Source: Cristatella mucedo
Taxonomy: Eukaryota; Bryozoa; Phylactolaemata; Cristatellidae
Assembly: GCA_009760855.2 (NCBI GenBank)
Contig: WPIO01000295.1
Span: 75,001-117,084, forward strand
Length of the DNA: 42,084 bases
Reading direction: 5' to 3'
In this document: one piece after another, positions 39,646-42,084 of the stretch
Layout of the letters: each line of letters begins with the position of its first letter
Numbering within the stretch: the stretch's first letter is position 1
Made by a program: the position numbers and the translations under genes
Notes under the pieces: generated by a model
Databases searched by the model: none
What the model was told of the DNA's origin: nothing
Seen by the model: the letters and a program-made list of their open reading frames with translations, nothing else

Positions 39646-42084
39646 GTGAAGTGTTCACTGCACAGCTCCCACAACGGCCACTTTTAACACACTTCTAGTA
39701 TTACACCGCCCTACACCATTGAAATGTGCTCTGTTTCACAATGCATGCAATCTCTCTATTGGCTTTGTAGGAACAGCTTAAATTTTCGTTCTTTTTCTTC
39801 TTGCATCTATCCAAATTTGATCCGGCCCCTGGATACTTGGCAACAGTTTCTGAAACCAAATAAACCGTCAGGGACCTCAGCTCCATATCCCACATGCCTG
39901 CAATTGCAGCTTCAAATGCATGCCTAAAGCCACTCGGTCCCCTGGTAAAATACTGCCGCTTCTATTTCCCCACCATTGGTTAAAAGTAGACCTACTTGCT
40001 TTGAGAGTTGTCTCCTAATGAGATCCATATTTGTCCACTAGGGTCTCTCTTGTGTGATATCTCTTGTTATTGAGCAGGAAGACTCTGATATTTTATAAGA
40101 CCGAGTAAATTAACACACAACTTGTGCTGATTAGCCGGACTGGTGCAGACAAGTCCTAACGACTTCCGACGTGTTGCCCATCATTGCCCCGTGCGCCTTT
40201 CCCTCATAGTCTCCAGCGATAGTCTCGTCACTCGTAAACTTTCCCTGCCTGTCCTTTCTACTTTCACACCCCCAGTAGTTCGGCATGATCTTTATAACAA
40301 GTTCCCCTTCTGTAGTATATGCAGAAGCCTCCGTGACGCCCCCCTATTGCATACTAGTGCCTCTATGATTGACTCGGTGGGGTGTTGCTCACTGGCAACG
40401 ATGTTCTTTCCCCTCCTCCCCCCCCTCCCCCTCCTCCCCCCCCCCCCCCCCCACCTGTTAACGACATCTTTTTTCACTGCGACTGCCCTACTCAAACAAA
40501 CGCTGGCCGATAGTTTGAATCAGTCCTCTTAATGACTGTGATCTGTCTATGCTGTCTTCGCCGGAGCTTCGGTGGGTGCCTTGACTTAATTTCTTTGAAT
40601 TTTGCTACACCTTCTTGCGCCATCTAATAACGTAGTGTGCAGGCCACAGCGGGTTTGTCTTCTCTGAGCGACCCACATCTTGTTACAGAACCCCCTTGAA
40701 AACAATCACCTGACTCTGAAGATCCGTCTGTGCCATAGTTCCACACGTTATGCGCCTAGTTCACGATCGGTGTTGCCTTCCAATGTATAGTTTTTTGTCA
40801 ATCTAGCAGCTTGGAGCTCGATTATGCGCTCTGAGTACGTTTCACCTTATTGTTGTGAACATGGTGGGTGCGAGCACGGGTCGTATGAGATCATTATATA
40901 CTCGGACCTCCTTACTGCTTAAGGCATGTGAAGGATTCCAGTGCTTGGGGCCTCACACGGCAGCAATTCGTGGCAGGCAGCATTCAACGAATAGGCATTT
41001 CTTGCAGACTTTCCCACAGCAAAGTGAAGAGCACAGGGCCCAAATCCTGAATACAAAGCTGATAATCTGGAAATGAAAACAAGAATGTTACAACCAGATG
41101 TGAAAAATTATGCTACACATGACGTGTTGTCGAAGTCTTTTGCTTAAGTATTCTGGTACCAGTCGATGGCTTGTCAACATTGTGGCACAAGATTGTTGTA
41201 CGGCTTACTTTAGCTACAAGTTTCAAAATGGGCAGCCATGTATGATGTTGCCCCCGGCTAGCTGGTACACCTATCTTTCTTTGTAGCAATACATTCGGGT
41301 TCTCAAACCGTTCCTGAGTCCATTATCTCAAATTGTTGGTTTTTGCACTTATGTATTTGCACAATTTGGGTTCCTGCTCATTTTGTCACATTCAGACTAT
41401 CTGAGAGACTGTACTGAGACAAGCTCTGTGCTCCTCTGCCCTCAAATTAGTTAACCTGTATACTTGATTTTACTGTCACGTGTTCTTTTTGCACGATTTA
41501 CTCTCAGCATCGAATAGATAAGGGCCAAGGGCTATATTCACCCTCAAGCCTAGTGCATTATCTGGTGTCTGTGTATCAGCACCCTAAGAGAACCAATATC
41601 TTTTGTAGACACTTCAGTTAGGTTGCAAAGGAAGCAGTGTAACTGAGTCAGTGAGGAGAACCATTTTTGGCACACATTACATTTAAGGACCATTCATAGG
41701 ATGAAGCGACTGCTTTGTGGAAGAGCTGGGCTTTTGTCACACATTAAATGGAAAACTGATGCCGTAATGTCAACCAGTATGGAGCCAGCCAGGGTTGAAA
41801 GTGCTTAGTGACCGAAATTAAGATATTCACAAAGAAGTTTGACATTTGACTAGAGTCTTAGCCAAACGATCGATCTCGCATGGATGGTGCCAATGTGACC
41901 GCTAAGCAAGGCTCCCAGGAAGCTCAAACTGCGTCTGAGTGCAAGACACAATGGCATCTGCAAAAGCAAATGACGAGAACTTGATATCACAATCGCTATG
42001 GCAGGTCACAGAGACTGGTGGGTCACTTGTGGTAACTGCTGGTTTGGGCAACTCAACACTAAACAAAAAGGCTACAAACAATGC
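39646..42084. other. No recognisable gene
   Basis: A C17 run occurs at 40436-40452 inside a C/T-rich patch. The 129-codon frame at 40143-40532 crosses that patch and has no recognisable domain. The end of the window is plain AT-rich sequence. Confidence 0.5.

Overview
The window looks like a piece of an arthropod nuclear genome. The grounds are spliced genes with GT/AG introns, a MADF-BESS gene (a family best known from arthropods), several decayed LINE copies of the CR1/L2 type, a tRNA-like SINE, very long microsatellites and CpG-rich islands set in AT-richer DNA. A chelicerate such as a tick is my guess from the repeat style; the sequence does not prove it. I see no bacterial, viral, rRNA, tRNA or CRISPR features.

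The best-supported gene is on the minus strand between 23154 and 17541. It has three coding exons whose splice phases fit exactly (139 + 202 + 664 nt = 334 codons plus stop). Exons 1 and 2 each encode half of a MADF DNA-binding domain. Exon 3 encodes a low-complexity linker and a C-terminal BESS motif. An ATTAAA poly(A) signal lies 250 nt past the stop. Upstream, at 27468-27330, is a second exon for the first half of a MADF domain. It is also 139 nt, also ends in phase 1 at the same place in the domain, and also has a 3' splice site just before its ATG. I see no second exon 2 for it, so it may be an alternative first coding exon that swaps half of the DNA-binding domain. This is the most interesting observation in the window.

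Left part (1-9000): remnants of repeat families C and D, a LINE tail, a candidate TATA/Inr promoter at 3519, a 1-kb (CTC)n polypyrimidine tract (4549-5597), then a CpG-rich island (5820-7260) with a plausible two-exon gene on the plus strand (6494-7262). That reading frame runs into a LINE fragment, which supplies its stop codon. Two LINE family A fragments lie tail to tail at 7248-7512 and 7744-8303, followed by a repeat C copy.

Middle (9000-17500): a GC-rich zone with a possible signal-peptide exon (10521), a 750-bp CT-rich tract, more GC-rich sequence, a long family A LINE fragment (13725-14764) with reverse-transcriptase C-terminal coding remains, another copy in reverse (15684-16135), a TATA box (16525), and a promoter-like segment with duplicated CACGTG boxes and an NRF-1-like site ahead of a possible first exon (16946-17035).

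Right part (17500-42084): the MADF-BESS gene, with a family B LINE in its second intron, two more family B copies (25150, 29515), a SINE with a LINE-like tail (27098-27240), and then a long stretch (30130-42084) with little recognisable beyond a (CA)n microsatellite, homopolymer runs and one small signal-peptide ORF. Most gene calls outside the MADF-BESS locus are low confidence because they rest on reading frame, start context and splice signals alone.
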